DNA from: Photobacterium sanctipauli
Lineage (GTDB): Bacteria; Pseudomonadota; Gammaproteobacteria; Enterobacterales; Vibrionaceae
Assembly (NCBI RefSeq): GCF_003026495.1
Contig: NZ_PYMA01000001.1
Location: 372,001 to 436,000, forward strand
Reading direction: 5' to 3'
Length of the DNA stretch: 64,000 nucleotides
Part shown: piece by piece, positions 18,533 to 28,358 of the stretch
Layout: every line of letters starts with the position of its first letter
Numbering within the stretch: the first letter of the stretch is position 1
Position numbers and translations under genes: made by a program
Notes under the pieces: model-generated
What the model saw: only the letters and a program-made list of their open reading frames with translations
The model's database searches: none
What the model was told of the DNA's origin: nothing

Positions 18533-19309
18533 ATGAACGAATACCAAATCACCTTTTTTGTCGATGATAGCAATGCAAGTGCCCGCGTGGGCCAACCGCT
18601 GCACCGGGTGGCAAAAAAGTTTAAAAGTACCTTAAATATCATCAACATAACGCAAAACCGCAGTGCCGAACTCACCAAGTCTGTCGCCATGCTGCAAGTT
18701 GGGCTACAGCAAGGTGATCTTTGCCAGATCACAGCCATTGGCATTGATGCAGAGCTGGCGTGTTTCGTCATCAAAGATATCATTGCCGAGCACTTTATTG
18801 TGGTTGGTTCCCATATCGACCATCAGTTCTGCAGCCAACTGGCTGAACGTATTCCCCAAATCTGCCCACCCTGTGAGATCCAGTGGCACTATGCCAAGGC
18901 CCATACCGAGCTCAACAAGTTCGAATGCCTTAAAGGGTTGGCCCAACTCATATACCCAACCCATGCCGATAAACTCGTTCTCGATCTCATTAAGCGAGAA
19001 GAACGCTCATCCACTTGCGTAACCCCGGGGATCGCCCTCCCCCATGTCATGTTTGCCGAAGCCGAACACATTTCTGTGGCCGTTATAGCCAGTGAAACGC
19101 CGATGGATTGGGCTTCTAAGATGGGGGAAGTGAACCTTGCAATAGCACTGGTGATGCCAACGAAGCCAACCCGCGAACAAATCATAACGGCAACAAATCT
19201 CACCCGTAACCTGCTAACAGGCCAAATCGCAGAACGATTGCTGCTCACAAGAAGCAGCGTCGACTTACAAGCGCTCCTGATGTACGCCATGTCGAGGCTG
19301 CTAGCTTAG
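18533..19309 (+). CDS. HPr-like domain lacking the active histidine, fused to EIIA-Fru
   Basis: A 258-aa fusion. Residues about 1-88 align with HPr: the LHxRPA active site is replaced by NASARV, so the phosphoryl histidine is Ser16, while Arg18 and the TKSVAMLQVGLQQGD region, corresponding to the Ser46 helix, are kept. Residues about 105-258 form a Fru-type EIIA with histidine His171 in GIALPHVM. FruB-type DTP proteins carry EIIA and HPr modules, but here the HPr part cannot be phosphorylated in the usual way. It may act as a docking or regulatory module, or simply be decaying. It follows the EIIB gene closely. Confidence 0.72.
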   Translation: MNEYQITFFVDDSNASARVGQPLHRVAKKFKSTLNIINITQNRSAELTKSVAMLQVGLQQGDLCQITAIGIDAELACFVIKDIIAEHFIVVGSHIDHQFCSQLAERIPQICPPCEIQWHYAKAHTELNKFECLKGLAQLIYPTHADKLVLDLIKREERSSTCVTPGIALPHVMFAEAEHISVAVIASETPMDWASKMGEVNLAIALVMPTKPTREQIITATNLTRNLLTGQIAERLLLTRSSVDLQALLMYAMSRLLA

Positions 19310-19315
19310 TTTCAA

Positions 19316-20158
19316 TTAGATGGAAGCCCGATACTCGGTTGGGGTTCGACCGGTTCGATTCTTAAAGACACGGCAAAAATAGTTCACGTCTTTGAATCCG
19401 CAGCGGATAGATACCTCATTAAGCTTGAAGTTGTACTTTTTCAACATGAACTTAGCGCGGTCAACCCTTACCCAGGTAATGTAGTCGGCAAGTGTCATGT
19501 GCCCTTGCTGGCGGAACAGCCGTGATAGGTGATTGGAAGAAATACTGAATCGGGACGCGATACTGTCTCGGTTAATAGGACGATGGAAGTTCTCTTGGAT
19601 ATAGATACAAATGCCCTGGTAAAGATCCTGAACCCGACTGTGGGACTTCTGCTCAACCGGTGCATCCAGCATGCTTTTTGAGTACTGCAACAGCGCCTGT
19701 AGCAACAGCTCATCCATTGGCTTCTTATTACTTTCTCGGGCCAAAGAGCTGAGCGCTTCTAAGATGTTATCAATGGCAAAGCCTGAGCGAGTTTGAATAC
19801 TGTGCTTTTGGATATCATAGAAACTCGCTTCACTCTTTCGCTTACTGACCAAGCTCAAACCAAGTTGACGGCGGCCAAACAGAATACTTAACACAGAGCA
19901 ATCTGTATCCCAATCAGGCTTATTCCAACTATTGGGTGGAATAAATATCGCGTCCCCTTTTTTGGCAACAACATGGGTCACTTTTCGATCGTGACTTTCC
20001 ATTTCATTAATGTATTCCCCATCAAGCACTAATTCTAAACGCGGAAAATTAACCTGATAGCTAAATTCAGGTGGCGTATGAAAATCACCAGCAAACCATA
20101 TGTTGTGAAATGGTTCTCGCTCGCTTAATACCGATGAAATTAAGTCATGAAAAATCAT
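19316..20158 (-). CDS. AraC-family transcriptional regulator
   Basis: A 280-aa regulator. The N-terminal half is a cupin-like sensor (IWFAGDFHTPPEFSYQ, then KKGDAIFIPPNSWNKPDW), the last 100 residues an AraC double HTH (IASRFSISSNHLSRLFRQQG and VSIRCGFKDVNYFCRVFKN). It lies convergent with the EIIB/HPr-EIIA pair (7 bp apart) and divergent from the A-B-C enzyme II at 20587, which makes it the natural local sugar regulator. Start at 20158 is preferred over 20182, but neither has a clear ribosome site. Confidence 0.82.
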   Translation of the reverse strand: MIFHDLISSVLSEREPFHNIWFAGDFHTPPEFSYQVNFPRLELVLDGEYINEMESHDRKVTHVVAKKGDAIFIPPNSWNKPDWDTDCSVLSILFGRRQLGLSLVSKRKSEASFYDIQKHSIQTRSGFAIDNILEALSSLARESNKKPMDELLLQALLQYSKSMLDAPVEQKSHSRVQDLYQGICIYIQENFHRPINRDSIASRFSISSNHLSRLFRQQGHMTLADYITWVRVDRAKFMLKKYNFKLNEVSIRCGFKDVNYFCRVFKNRTGRTPTEYRASI

Positions 20159-20586
20159 TGAATGTACTCTACATATGCACACATGCTGTTATAAACATAG
20201 CCCGTTAAATCAAGATAAAATCACTTTTGAAATAACTGTGCATATAGATATACACCGGACTGATATTTTGTGCTACTGAGCAATCTCACACTTTCATTTT
20301 AAGGTTACAAAAATCCAGTCAACGCACCAATTTTACAGTTAAGGTTTAAGCTAAAGCCTGTCTACAAGACTGATAATTGGGAGTAATCGCACATTTATCA
20401 GTTAGATACAGTACCTTGAAGGAATGTCACACTTATACAGCTATGACCACCGCTCAATCGATCTGAATCACACTCCCGTGAGGCAGTTACAATCCTCCAG
20501 CAAATGCATTTTTTCTTCACTTCAGTCTCTTTCTCGCTCATTTAAAAATAACCCTGAAACAAAACTATATTTATAAGGGTTCAACC
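20159..20586. promoter_or_regulatory. Divergent control region, araC-type regulator and EII A-B-C
   Basis: No gene seen. The region is AT-rich with AAGGGT a few bases before the EII start. I found no operator that I could assign with confidence; direct repeats bound by the AraC regulator are expected but not evident. Confidence 0.4.
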
Positions 20587-22494
20587 ATGATCACCAAACT
20601 CATAAATAAAGATCTTATTAAGCTTGATCTTCAAGCGACATCTAAAGAAGAGGTGTTTAAGGAATTAGTTGCTGTTCTGTATGACCAAGGACGTATTTCC
20701 GACAGCGAACAATTTCTCCAAGATATTCTAGCTCGAGAAGCATTAGGGAATACTGGATTCGAAGAAGGCGTCGCAATACCACATGCCAAAAGTGCCCATG
20801 TAACTACACCTGCTGTGGTGATTGGCGTCAGCCAATCTGGTATCGAATACGGCGCTGAAGACGGCTTACCATCAAAACTATTTTTTATGATCGCCTCCCC
20901 AAACGGAGGGGATAACCATCACATTGAAGTGCTTGCGGAGCTGTCTTCCAAATTAATTGAAGAAGGCTTTATCGATGCCTTCTTAAATGCCCCTAATAGC
21001 GAGGAAGCGCTGACACTACTGCTAGCAAAAGAAACACAACAACCTGTAGCAGCAACACCTGCCAACCAGGGCTTCATCATCGGCGTGACGGGTTGTCCAG
21101 CCGGCGTGGCACACACTTATCTGGCAGCAGAGGCGCTAGAGAAAGGGGCTACCGCCATGGGTTTTGATATCAAGGTAGAAACCAACGGTTCAATCGGGGT
21201 GAAAAACAGCCCAACAGCAGAAGAAATTGAACGAGCCGATGCCATCATCGTTGCCTGTGACAAGCAAGTTGATATGAGCCGCTTCGCGGGCAAGCGAGTA
21301 GTAAAAACGAATGTAAAAGCGCCTATACGCGATGCGCAAGGGTTGATTAACGAAGCATTAGCCGCACCGACTTACCAAGCAGAAGCAAGCAGCAACGCCC
21401 CTAACTCTATCGCCAACAAAGCCTCTCAAACGCGCTCTGACTTGTACCGCTACTTAATGAATGGCGTATCGCACATGATCCCTTTCGTGGTGACCGGCGG
21501 CTTATTAATCGCACTGGCCCTCGCAGTTGGTGGCGAGCCAAGCGAAGCCGGCATGGCGATTCCCGATGGCAGTGTGTGGAACCAAATCCTAGAGGTGGGT
21601 GTGGTTGCCTTCACGCTGATGATCCCGATCCTTGCAGGCTATATCGCCTATGCCATCGCTGATCGCCCCGCGCTAGCACCAGGCCTGATTGGCGGCTGGA
21701 TTGCCAACAACGGTTCGTTCTACGGTGCCGAAGCCGGAACAGGCTTTATCGGTGCCATTATCGCGGGTTTGCTGGTGGGTTACTTCGTGAAATGGATCAC
21801 CTCGATCAACTTCCATAAGTTTGTGCAACCTTTGGTGCCAATCATGATTGCCCCTATCACAGGCTCTCTGTTTATTGCGGGATTGTTTATCTTTGTCATT
21901 GGCGCCCCGATTGCGAGCCTCATGGACGGCCTTACAGCCATGCTAACCAGCATGAGTACAGGTAATGTGGTACTGCTGGGTATAGTACTTGGGGGCATGG
22001 CAGGCTTCGATATGGGAGGCCCGTTCAACAAAGTGGCCTTCCTGTTCTCTGTCGGCATGATTGCCAGCGGTCAAACCCAATTCATGGGCGCAATGGCCTG
22101 TGCTATCCCTGTAGCGCCACTTGGTATGGCACTAGCCACAGCGTTAGGCCGTAAATTCGAACTCTTCGAGCCTTCAGAATTGGAAGCAGGTAAAGCTGCC
22201 GGGGCCATGGGTTTGGTGGGTATCTCCGAAGGTGCTATCCCGTTTGCAGCTCAGGATCCTATGTCTGTCATTCCAGCCAACGTGCTTGGCTCGATGGTGG
22301 CGGCAGTGATGGCCTTCTCATTTGGGATCACCAATAGCGTTGCACACGGTGGCCCAGTGGTTGCCCTGCTTGGTGCCATGAACCAGCCAGTATTGGCGCT
22401 CATTTGCATGGCAGCTGGCGCAGCGGTAACGGCACTAACCTGTGTAACGCTGAAGAAAATGCGCAAAGCCAAAATGGTCGCAGCAATGGCTTAA
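20587..22494 (+). CDS. Fructose-family PTS enzyme II, domain order A-B-C
   Basis: A 635-aa permease with EIIA (about 1-150, His66 in GVAIPHAKS), EIIB (about 160-265, Cys170 in VTGCPAGVAHTY) and EIIC (about 285-635, GFDMGGPFNKVAF and GISEGAIPFAAQDP). The A-B-C order and length are like the mannosylglycerate enzyme II MngA of E. coli, but fructose permeases can look similar and there is no mngB neighbour. It is controlled probably by the divergent AraC protein. A very strong terminator follows. Confidence 0.83.
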   Translation: MITKLINKDLIKLDLQATSKEEVFKELVAVLYDQGRISDSEQFLQDILAREALGNTGFEEGVAIPHAKSAHVTTPAVVIGVSQSGIEYGAEDGLPSKLFFMIASPNGGDNHHIEVLAELSSKLIEEGFIDAFLNAPNSEEALTLLLAKETQQPVAATPANQGFIIGVTGCPAGVAHTYLAAEALEKGATAMGFDIKVETNGSIGVKNSPTAEEIERADAIIVACDKQVDMSRFAGKRVVKTNVKAPIRDAQGLINEALAAPTYQAEASSNAPNSIANKASQTRSDLYRYLMNGVSHMIPFVVTGGLLIALALAVGGEPSEAGMAIPDGSVWNQILEVGVVAFTLMIPILAGYIAYAIADRPALAPGLIGGWIANNGSFYGAEAGTGFIGAIIAGLLVGYFVKWITSINFHKFVQPLVPIMIAPITGSLFIAGLFIFVIGAPIASLMDGLTAMLTSMSTGNVVLLGIVLGGMAGFDMGGPFNKVAFLFSVGMIASGQTQFMGAMACAIPVAPLGMALATALGRKFELFEPSELEAGKAAGAMGLVGISEGAIPFAAQDPMSVIPANVLGSMVAAVMAFSFGITNSVAHGGPVVALLGAMNQPVLALICMAAGAAVTALTCVTLKKMRKAKMVAAMA

Positions 22495-22525
22495 TCTGGT
22501 TTTTGCCTCCCCCTAAAATCCCCAC

Positions 22526-22563
22526 AAAAAATGGCTTGGACGATATCGTCCAAGCCATTTTTT
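22526..22563. terminator. Strong bidirectional terminator
   Basis: A perfect 38-bp inverted repeat (19-bp arms, centre 22544/22545) with A and T runs at its ends, between convergent genes. Confidence 0.92.
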
Positions 22564-22646
22564 TATATACCCATTTTTCTTATACAGCCAAGTTACTTCA
22601 AAGTGAACGGTTCAGAAGTCGAGCTTCCTAAGCATGGGCATATTCG

Positions 22647-22985
22647 TTAAAGTTTTGTAAAGTCGCGGAAATCAAACACGCCAGCTAGGCATTTTGTTTT
22701 ATAGCTATTAGCGAAAGCTGGGCTAACCATCAGCCGCATTTCAGAGGTTGTAACGACATCGTGGTCTTGATAAGCCTCGATAATAATCTCGGATATCACA
22801 TCACTAAATCCTACTTCTTTAATAACTTGGTAAACGGGCACTTCATTCTGCCTCATTTCCATCACTGTCAATGCGATCTCTTCTATGCCATGGCACTGCT
22901 TTTCTCGCATATCATACAAAGCATCACCTGCGACTGGGTGGCTCGAGAGCAATAGCACAAGCGTTAATATGCTGAATTTTTTCAA
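22647..22985 (-). CDS. Small exported protein of unknown function
   Basis: A 112-aa protein with a clear signal peptide (MKKFSILTLVLLLSSHPVAGDA). The mature part is about 92 residues, acidic, with two cysteines (in KQCHGIEE and KTKCLAG) that could form a disulfide. No family recognised. It stands alone between the EII terminator and the last mannosidase gene; the AT-rich upstream region could hold its own promoter. Confidence 0.6.
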   Translation of the reverse strand: MKKFSILTLVLLLSSHPVAGDALYDMREKQCHGIEEIALTVMEMRQNEVPVYQVIKEVGFSDVISEIIIEAYQDHDVVTTSEMRLMVSPAFANSYKTKCLAGVFDFRDFTKL

Positions 22986-23119
22986 TTTATACCCCAGTTG
23001 CTGGTAAATATATTATATATTTAGGTCAATTTTAGTGTGCGAATTTTAATAAAAGCTTCGTTAAATAGAAATTATTTAATTTCTGAATGCTTGTGCTTTA
23101 TTGCCGGGGGCGGCTTAAT

Positions 23120-23200
23120 TACTGTTCCATAGCATTGACAATTTTGTAAAAAAAAGGGACTAAAAAGTCCCCTGTTGTTATTTTGAAGAGTGAGAATTAC
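23120..23200. repeat. 3' flank of GH92 copy A, paralogous to 28199-28290
   Basis: This stretch, including ACTGTTCCATAGC, a GGGAC/GTCCC hairpin and TTGTTATTTTG, recurs in the same order downstream of the third mannosidase gene. It shows that the duplicated unit included 3' non-coding DNA. Confidence 0.75.
23152..23174 (-). terminator. Terminator of the mannosidase operon
   Basis: Read on the minus strand: GGGAC stem, TTTTTA loop, GTCCC, then eight T. It follows the last GH92 stop codon by about 25 bp. Confidence 0.8.
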
Positions 23201-25671
23201 TGCGCTTGCATCGCCTCAGATTTATCGGACGTCATCACGAAGTGCAGCTCACCACCGTCCTTCAGCTCACTGTGGTCAAAGGTGAAGTTTGCCCCCAGCT
23301 CTTTACCGTTAATCGTGGCTGACTTGATATACATATTGTCATCCGCATTATTTTCGGTAGTGATGGTAAACGTTCCATCTTTCACTGGAATCACCGCTTT
23401 ATCAAACAAAGGGCGGCCTATGGTGTAAGTCGGATCTGCAGCATTCACCTGATAAAAGCCCAGCGCAGACATAACATACCAAGCAGACATTGCACCTACA
23501 TCTTCGTTGCCAATCACACCTTCTGGTGCCGCAAAATACATGTCATCCAGAATATGGTCGACCACTTGTTGCGTCTTCCAAGGCTCTGCCGTCCAGTTAA
23601 ACAAGTAAGGAATATGGTGTGATGGCTCGTTCCCAAACGCCACTTGCCCAATCAAACCAGACATATCTGGCGTTTCAGTACCTTGGCTTTCTGCGGTGAA
23701 GGTGGCTTCAAGGTTTTTCTGAAATGCTACTTCGCCCCCCATCAATGCCTTCAAACCAGCAATGTCATGTGGCACAAACCACGTCCATTGCCACGCATTA
23801 CCCTCGGTATAGTTACCCGTCTCATGCTCGGTGCCGTACGGGTCGAATGGGGTCATAAAGGTTTCATCAATCAAAACAGGCCGCATAAAACCTGTTACGT
23901 CGTACTCGGCATATTCCGCTGGGTTATAATCGAAGTACTTTTGGTAACCTTTAGCACGCTCAAGATAAGTTTCTTCTACTTGAGTATCGCCAGCAGCTTT
24001 CGCTATTTGAGCAATTGCCCAGTCATAAAAGGCATTTTCGAGGCCGTAAGAAACAGACTCAACCGTGTAGTCATCAAAAACCGGCTCACCGTCAATACGT
24101 TGAATCGCAGGCGCAAAGCCTTCTTTCTCAATGTAATCTATATGGTTGGTTAAAGTGCGATCCAATACCGCTTGATCCCATTCAGCTTGCAGCATTGGGT
24201 AATTATCATAAGTGGATGAGTCTACCGCGGCTTTCAAAGCCAACGCTTTCTCCTCTTGAGTGAACTGATCCGAAAACTTGATCATCGCATCAGCAATGAC
24301 CACGACCGCTGGATAGCCCACCATGGTTCCCGTCTCGTCGCCTAAATGTTCCCATTTCGGCAGCAAACCACTCTCGTTGTACTTCTGTACAAGGTTTTTG
24401 GCATATTGCACGGCGCGTACGGGTTCGGTAATGGTCTTTAATGGATGCAACGCCCTGTGCGTGTCCCACAATGAATATACCGAGAAGTTTGGCTGTTCAT
24501 CAGTGGCTTGGCCGTAAGCAATTGAGTACTCCCCTTCGCCTTCACGAATTGAGCCTTTGCCCATACCACGGAAACGGCCATCAACATCTTGATGAACAAT
24601 AGGGGCTATCTTAGTGTGGTAAAGCGCGGTATAGAAAATCTCCTTTTGCGACTCGGTGCCACCTTCGATAGAGATATTGAGTGCATTCGCCCATTTCTCG
24701 CGAGCATTGCTTTGTGCGATATCAAACGAAATATTCGCTTCCGCTTCATGGTTGCTTTCAGCCCCTTCGGCATCAACAGCCGACAATGCCACTTTCGCAT
24801 TCAGCTGTTGCGAGCCCTCATCTTCAAACTCCACATATGCCGTAACGTCTGCTGTTACCCGCTTGATTGGCGTGTCGTTCTCATCGTAAATCAACTCAGA
24901 AACGTGTTCGGCAGTTAGGCCATCAACCGGTTCGCCATTGGCAAGAATGTAAACATCTTTGATCTTCTTATCGAAAGTCGCATGGAAAAAGATTTTTTGG
25001 TTCTTCGCCCAGCCAGAGAAATGCGCCGCGTCACGCTCGCCAACTATCGTGTAGCCATCTTCACTTACCGTCAGCTTGTTACGTAAAGAGGTCGCCCCCC
25101 AATCACTGTTGAGGATAGAGTTCAGATCAATCTTCAACCGCTGTGGCTGGCCTTGGGGATAGGTGTAGCGATGGAAACCCACACGCTCAGATGATGTCAG
25201 CTCAGCTTTGATGCCGTTTTCAGCAATTGTAACCGAGTAATAGCCAGCCTCTGCCACCTCGGATGTTTTATCCATTTTGACCGAGATAGCTTCGGTATAA
25301 TCATCGCTTTCTTCAATGTACTTAGATTTATCTTCTGTAAACGGCAGAAACAAAATATCACCCAAGCCGCCCATCCCTGTTCCAGAAAGGTGAGTATGGG
25401 AAAATCCAAACAGCGTCTTCTTATCGAAGTGATAGCCCGATGATGAATGCCAGCCGATCAGCTCGGTATCCGGGGAAAGCTGGACCATTCCTTCGGGTAC
25501 AACAGGCCCCGGAAAAGTATGGCCGTTAAAGCCAGTACCAATTAATGGGTCGACGTACTCTAGATTGCCTGTAAGGCCACTTCTGGGGTCAGCATCATCG
25601 CTATTACAACCAACGAGGCCAACCAAACCAGCCACCACAGCGATAGTGGTCGCAGTTTTATTAAAGTTCAT
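23197..25671 (-). CDS. GH92 alpha-mannosidase lipoprotein A
   Basis: An 824-aa glycoside hydrolase family 92 protein, a family of calcium-dependent exo-alpha-mannosidases acting on mannans and N-glycans. It has a lipoprotein signal with lipobox LVGC (Cys22, Asn at +2, predicted outer membrane). Family segments are VDPLIGTGFNGHTFPG, FGFSHTHLSGTG, the SVYSLWDTHRALHPL region, TEGNAWQWTWFVPHD, GNEPSHHIPYLFNWT and GNEDVGAMSAWYVMSALGFY. GGAA lies before the ATG. It is the last gene of a leftward run of EIIA, EIICB and four GH92 genes. Linkage specificity cannot be read from sequence alone. Confidence 0.9.
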   Translation of the reverse strand: MNFNKTATTIAVVAGLVGLVGCNSDDADPRSGLTGNLEYVDPLIGTGFNGHTFPGPVVPEGMVQLSPDTELIGWHSSSGYHFDKKTLFGFSHTHLSGTGMGGLGDILFLPFTEDKSKYIEESDDYTEAISVKMDKTSEVAEAGYYSVTIAENGIKAELTSSERVGFHRYTYPQGQPQRLKIDLNSILNSDWGATSLRNKLTVSEDGYTIVGERDAAHFSGWAKNQKIFFHATFDKKIKDVYILANGEPVDGLTAEHVSELIYDENDTPIKRVTADVTAYVEFEDEGSQQLNAKVALSAVDAEGAESNHEAEANISFDIAQSNAREKWANALNISIEGGTESQKEIFYTALYHTKIAPIVHQDVDGRFRGMGKGSIREGEGEYSIAYGQATDEQPNFSVYSLWDTHRALHPLKTITEPVRAVQYAKNLVQKYNESGLLPKWEHLGDETGTMVGYPAVVVIADAMIKFSDQFTQEEKALALKAAVDSSTYDNYPMLQAEWDQAVLDRTLTNHIDYIEKEGFAPAIQRIDGEPVFDDYTVESVSYGLENAFYDWAIAQIAKAAGDTQVEETYLERAKGYQKYFDYNPAEYAEYDVTGFMRPVLIDETFMTPFDPYGTEHETGNYTEGNAWQWTWFVPHDIAGLKALMGGEVAFQKNLEATFTAESQGTETPDMSGLIGQVAFGNEPSHHIPYLFNWTAEPWKTQQVVDHILDDMYFAAPEGVIGNEDVGAMSAWYVMSALGFYQVNAADPTYTIGRPLFDKAVIPVKDGTFTITTENNADDNMYIKSATINGKELGANFTFDHSELKDGGELHFVMTSDKSEAMQAQ

Positions 25672-25690
25672 AATTTTAATTCCTTATTAA

Positions 25691-25706
25691 GGGAGCAAAC
25701 GCTCCC
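25691..25706. other. Intercistronic hairpin between GH92 copies B and A
   Basis: Stem GGGAGC / GCTCCC with loop AAAC. No T-run on the minus strand, so it is more likely an RNA-stability or attenuation element than a full terminator. Confidence 0.5.
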
Positions 25707-25742
25707 CCATCTGCACTGATTCCTGAATACTTCAGTTCATAT

Positions 25743-28196
25743 TTACTGAGCTTGTAGTGCTTCCTGTTTATCGCCTGTCATTACAAAGCGCAGAACGCCG
25801 CCAGCCATAATTTCGCTGTGCTTAAAGGTGAAGTTCTTATCTAGTGGCTGATCATTGATGGTCACTGATTTCACATACTTATTATGTGGGCTGTTGTTAT
25901 CTGCAATGATCTTGAACTCACCACCTTCGACAGGGATAGTAATTTCATCAAAGATAGGACGACCGATAGTGTAAATCGGATCCGCTGGTGTTACTTGATA
26001 GAAACCCATTGCCGACATTAGGTACCAAGCACTCATCTGCCCCACATCTTCGTTACCAATCAAACCGGTAGGCTCGGTGGTATACATTTCAGACATGATT
26101 CGGTCGAGGTACTCTTGTGTTTTCCATGGTTCATCCGTTAATGCATACAGGTAAGGAATATGATGCGATGGTTCGTTCCCATGCATGTATTGGCCGATGT
26201 AGCCGGTTAGATCAGGCAGTTCTTCACCCGTATTCGATGAATCTGCGTTGAATAACTCATCCAAGTCTTCTCGGAACGCTATCTCTGGCGTAGTGTCTTT
26301 GCCTTTTGCTAAATCCGCTTGGTAGATCTCTTCTTTCAAGCGGTTGTAGTCGTGCATTGGCTGGAACTTCCACTGCCACGCGTTACCTTCCGTATAGGCA
26401 AACTCGTCCACGTAGTAAGGGTCGAAAGGCAATAGCGGACATTGCGGTTTCATCTCACCAGAACCTTCTGGGTATTCCACCATCACACACTCATCCAATC
26501 GCTCTTCATCAACCGGTTGGTTGAACTCCAACGGAGGCTTATTCGGCGATGTACTCTCTGGGTGGTTCTTAGGGCGTAAAAAGCCCGTTTTTGCATCCCA
26601 ATGATTGAGCCAGTTGTCAGCACGAGTAAGGAATTCTTCTTGCAGCTTCACATCACCTGCCATGCGCGCGATTTCTGACATTGCCCAGTCGCCGTAGGCA
26701 AACTCAAGGGTATATGATGCGCTGTTCCAGTAGCCATGGTGAACAAAGCCGTTTTCCTCGTACACTTGCACCTGTACGACACTTGCCGCGCCAATATTGT
26801 TGTCTTCTGTCCAATCCGGGAACTCGGATGGTTCATGGTAACGGACAGTAAACTCAGCCGCCTCTTTCGCAAGTTGTGGATCAACATCCAAGCCTTTTGC
26901 CATTGCATCCGCAATAATAGACACGGCTGGGAAACCTATCATTGTTCCGGTGTAATGACTGTGTAGCTCCCATTTAGGCAAGATACCGCCGTCCTGATAT
27001 TTACGGATCAGGTCATTGGCAAACTCTTCTGCACGCACTGGGTCAATGATTGTTTTCAGGGGGTGCGCCGCACGGAAGGTATCCCACATTGAGTACACCG
27101 AATAGTTAGGTGTCTCTTCTGCATCTTTTTGAATGCGGGTTCGCATTGCAGGGTATTGCCCATCAACATCTTGGAAAATCATCGGGGCGATGGAGGCATG
27201 ATAAAGCGCGGTGTAGAAGATTTCTTTCTGATCTTCTGTACCCCCCGAAACGATCATTCGACTTAGCTCTTGATGCCACGCTTCGTTGGCGTTGGCACGC
27301 GCCGTATCAAACGATATGTCTTGCGCTTCGGCTTCTAGGTTTTTCTGTGCGCCTTCCGTGCCGGTAGGTGATAGGCCGACTTGGATTTCAAGTGGTGACG
27401 CTGATGGGTCAAACTCTAGGTAAGCGATGGTTTTGGTGGCATCAATGTTGTCGTTTTCTACATCAACCTCAGTTTCAACACCATCGACCAACGCGACCGC
27501 TTTTACGATAGGCTGGTTAAACTTGGCATAGAAGTAAACATGCTGGTTATTCGCCCAACCATTTGAGCTGCGTAAACCACGAATCGTGTAGGCGTCGATA
27601 AACTCAAGATCGCCCTTCATGGTACGGTTATCAAAGTGCCCCTTGTTAAGGGTGTGGTCTAAGTCAAATTTGATCTGTGGTTTAGTGCCTTCTTTGAAAG
27701 TGTATCGATGAAAGCCAACCCGCGATGAGGTGGTAAGCTCGGCTTTTATTTCCCCCTTGTTTAGCTCCACTGCGTAATAGCCGGCTTCAGCCGTTTCATT
27801 CTCTTTATCAAAGGTATTAAAGACCGCGCTTTCTTTCTCAGTGAACGGCAGCACTAAGATATCGCCAAGATCAGTAATACCTGTTCCGGAAAGGTGGGTA
27901 TGGGAAAAACCGTACACGGGAATTTCGGTCAACTTACCATGATCAAAATAACCTGCCGCCGATCCCCAGCCTTCCATTTCTGTATCGGGTGACAATTGCA
28001 CCAAACCATAGGGCACGACGGCGCCAGGAAAAGTATGACCATCGGCGCCAGTACCAATGAACGGATTGACGTATTGGGTTAGAGACGTTTCTAAGGGTGG
28101 TGTTCCAGACTTGCTGTCGCTGTCATTATTACAGCCAACAAGCCCAAACATGACCGCAACAATAGCGGTAGAGATAAGGGTTCTTTTTAGTTTCAT
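25743..28196 (-). CDS. GH92 alpha-mannosidase lipoprotein B
   Basis: An 817-aa GH92 lipoprotein; lipobox GLVGC with Cys22 and Asn at +2. It has VNPFIGTGADGHTFPG, YGFSHTHLSGTGITDLGD, SVYSMWDTFRAAHPL, TEGNAWQWKFQPMHD, HGNEPSHHIPYLYA and GNEDVGQMSAWYLMSAMGFY. It is closest by eye to copy D in the N-terminal domain (a DHGKLTE-type insertion and TDLGD). GGAA lies upstream of the ATG. Probably co-transcribed with the other GH92 genes, 71 bp from copy A. Confidence 0.9.
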   Translation of the reverse strand: MKLKRTLISTAIVAVMFGLVGCNNDSDSKSGTPPLETSLTQYVNPFIGTGADGHTFPGAVVPYGLVQLSPDTEMEGWGSAAGYFDHGKLTEIPVYGFSHTHLSGTGITDLGDILVLPFTEKESAVFNTFDKENETAEAGYYAVELNKGEIKAELTTSSRVGFHRYTFKEGTKPQIKFDLDHTLNKGHFDNRTMKGDLEFIDAYTIRGLRSSNGWANNQHVYFYAKFNQPIVKAVALVDGVETEVDVENDNIDATKTIAYLEFDPSASPLEIQVGLSPTGTEGAQKNLEAEAQDISFDTARANANEAWHQELSRMIVSGGTEDQKEIFYTALYHASIAPMIFQDVDGQYPAMRTRIQKDAEETPNYSVYSMWDTFRAAHPLKTIIDPVRAEEFANDLIRKYQDGGILPKWELHSHYTGTMIGFPAVSIIADAMAKGLDVDPQLAKEAAEFTVRYHEPSEFPDWTEDNNIGAASVVQVQVYEENGFVHHGYWNSASYTLEFAYGDWAMSEIARMAGDVKLQEEFLTRADNWLNHWDAKTGFLRPKNHPESTSPNKPPLEFNQPVDEERLDECVMVEYPEGSGEMKPQCPLLPFDPYYVDEFAYTEGNAWQWKFQPMHDYNRLKEEIYQADLAKGKDTTPEIAFREDLDELFNADSSNTGEELPDLTGYIGQYMHGNEPSHHIPYLYALTDEPWKTQEYLDRIMSEMYTTEPTGLIGNEDVGQMSAWYLMSAMGFYQVTPADPIYTIGRPIFDEITIPVEGGEFKIIADNNSPHNKYVKSVTINDQPLDKNFTFKHSEIMAGGVLRFVMTGDKQEALQAQ

Positions 28197-28232
28197 ATTA
28201 CTGTTCCATAGCGTTGACGTTTCTGTAGAAAT

Positions 28233-28259
28233 AAAGGGGACGAGGGTGTCCCCCTTTTT
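28233..28259 (-). terminator. Hairpin between GH92 copies C and B
   Basis: GGGGAC / GTCCCC stem with A-rich and T-rich flanks. On the minus strand it reads as a possible partial terminator after copy C. Confidence 0.6.
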
Positions 28260-28280
28260 GTTATTTTGGAGAGCATGATT

Positions 28281-28358
28281 TACTGCGAGCGAGTTACTGG
28301 GCGTGAACTGCTGTGCATAGCTTACTGCGCATGGTTTATTGCGCGTGGACTACTGCGC
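28281..28358. repeat. Degenerate ~14-bp repeats at the end of GH92 copy C
   Basis: TACTGCG-like units recur at about 28281, 28295, 28307, 28323, 28337 and 28351. On the minus strand they are near-copies of the last codons and stop (GCGCAGTAA or GCGCAGTAG), so the 3' end of copy C seems to have been duplicated by slippage several times past the present stop. Confidence 0.6.

Noticed and set aside
23644-24153. 169-codon plus-strand frame opposite GH92 copy A
   Set aside because: Antisense to a conserved enzyme; comparable shadows occur opposite the other GH92 genes.
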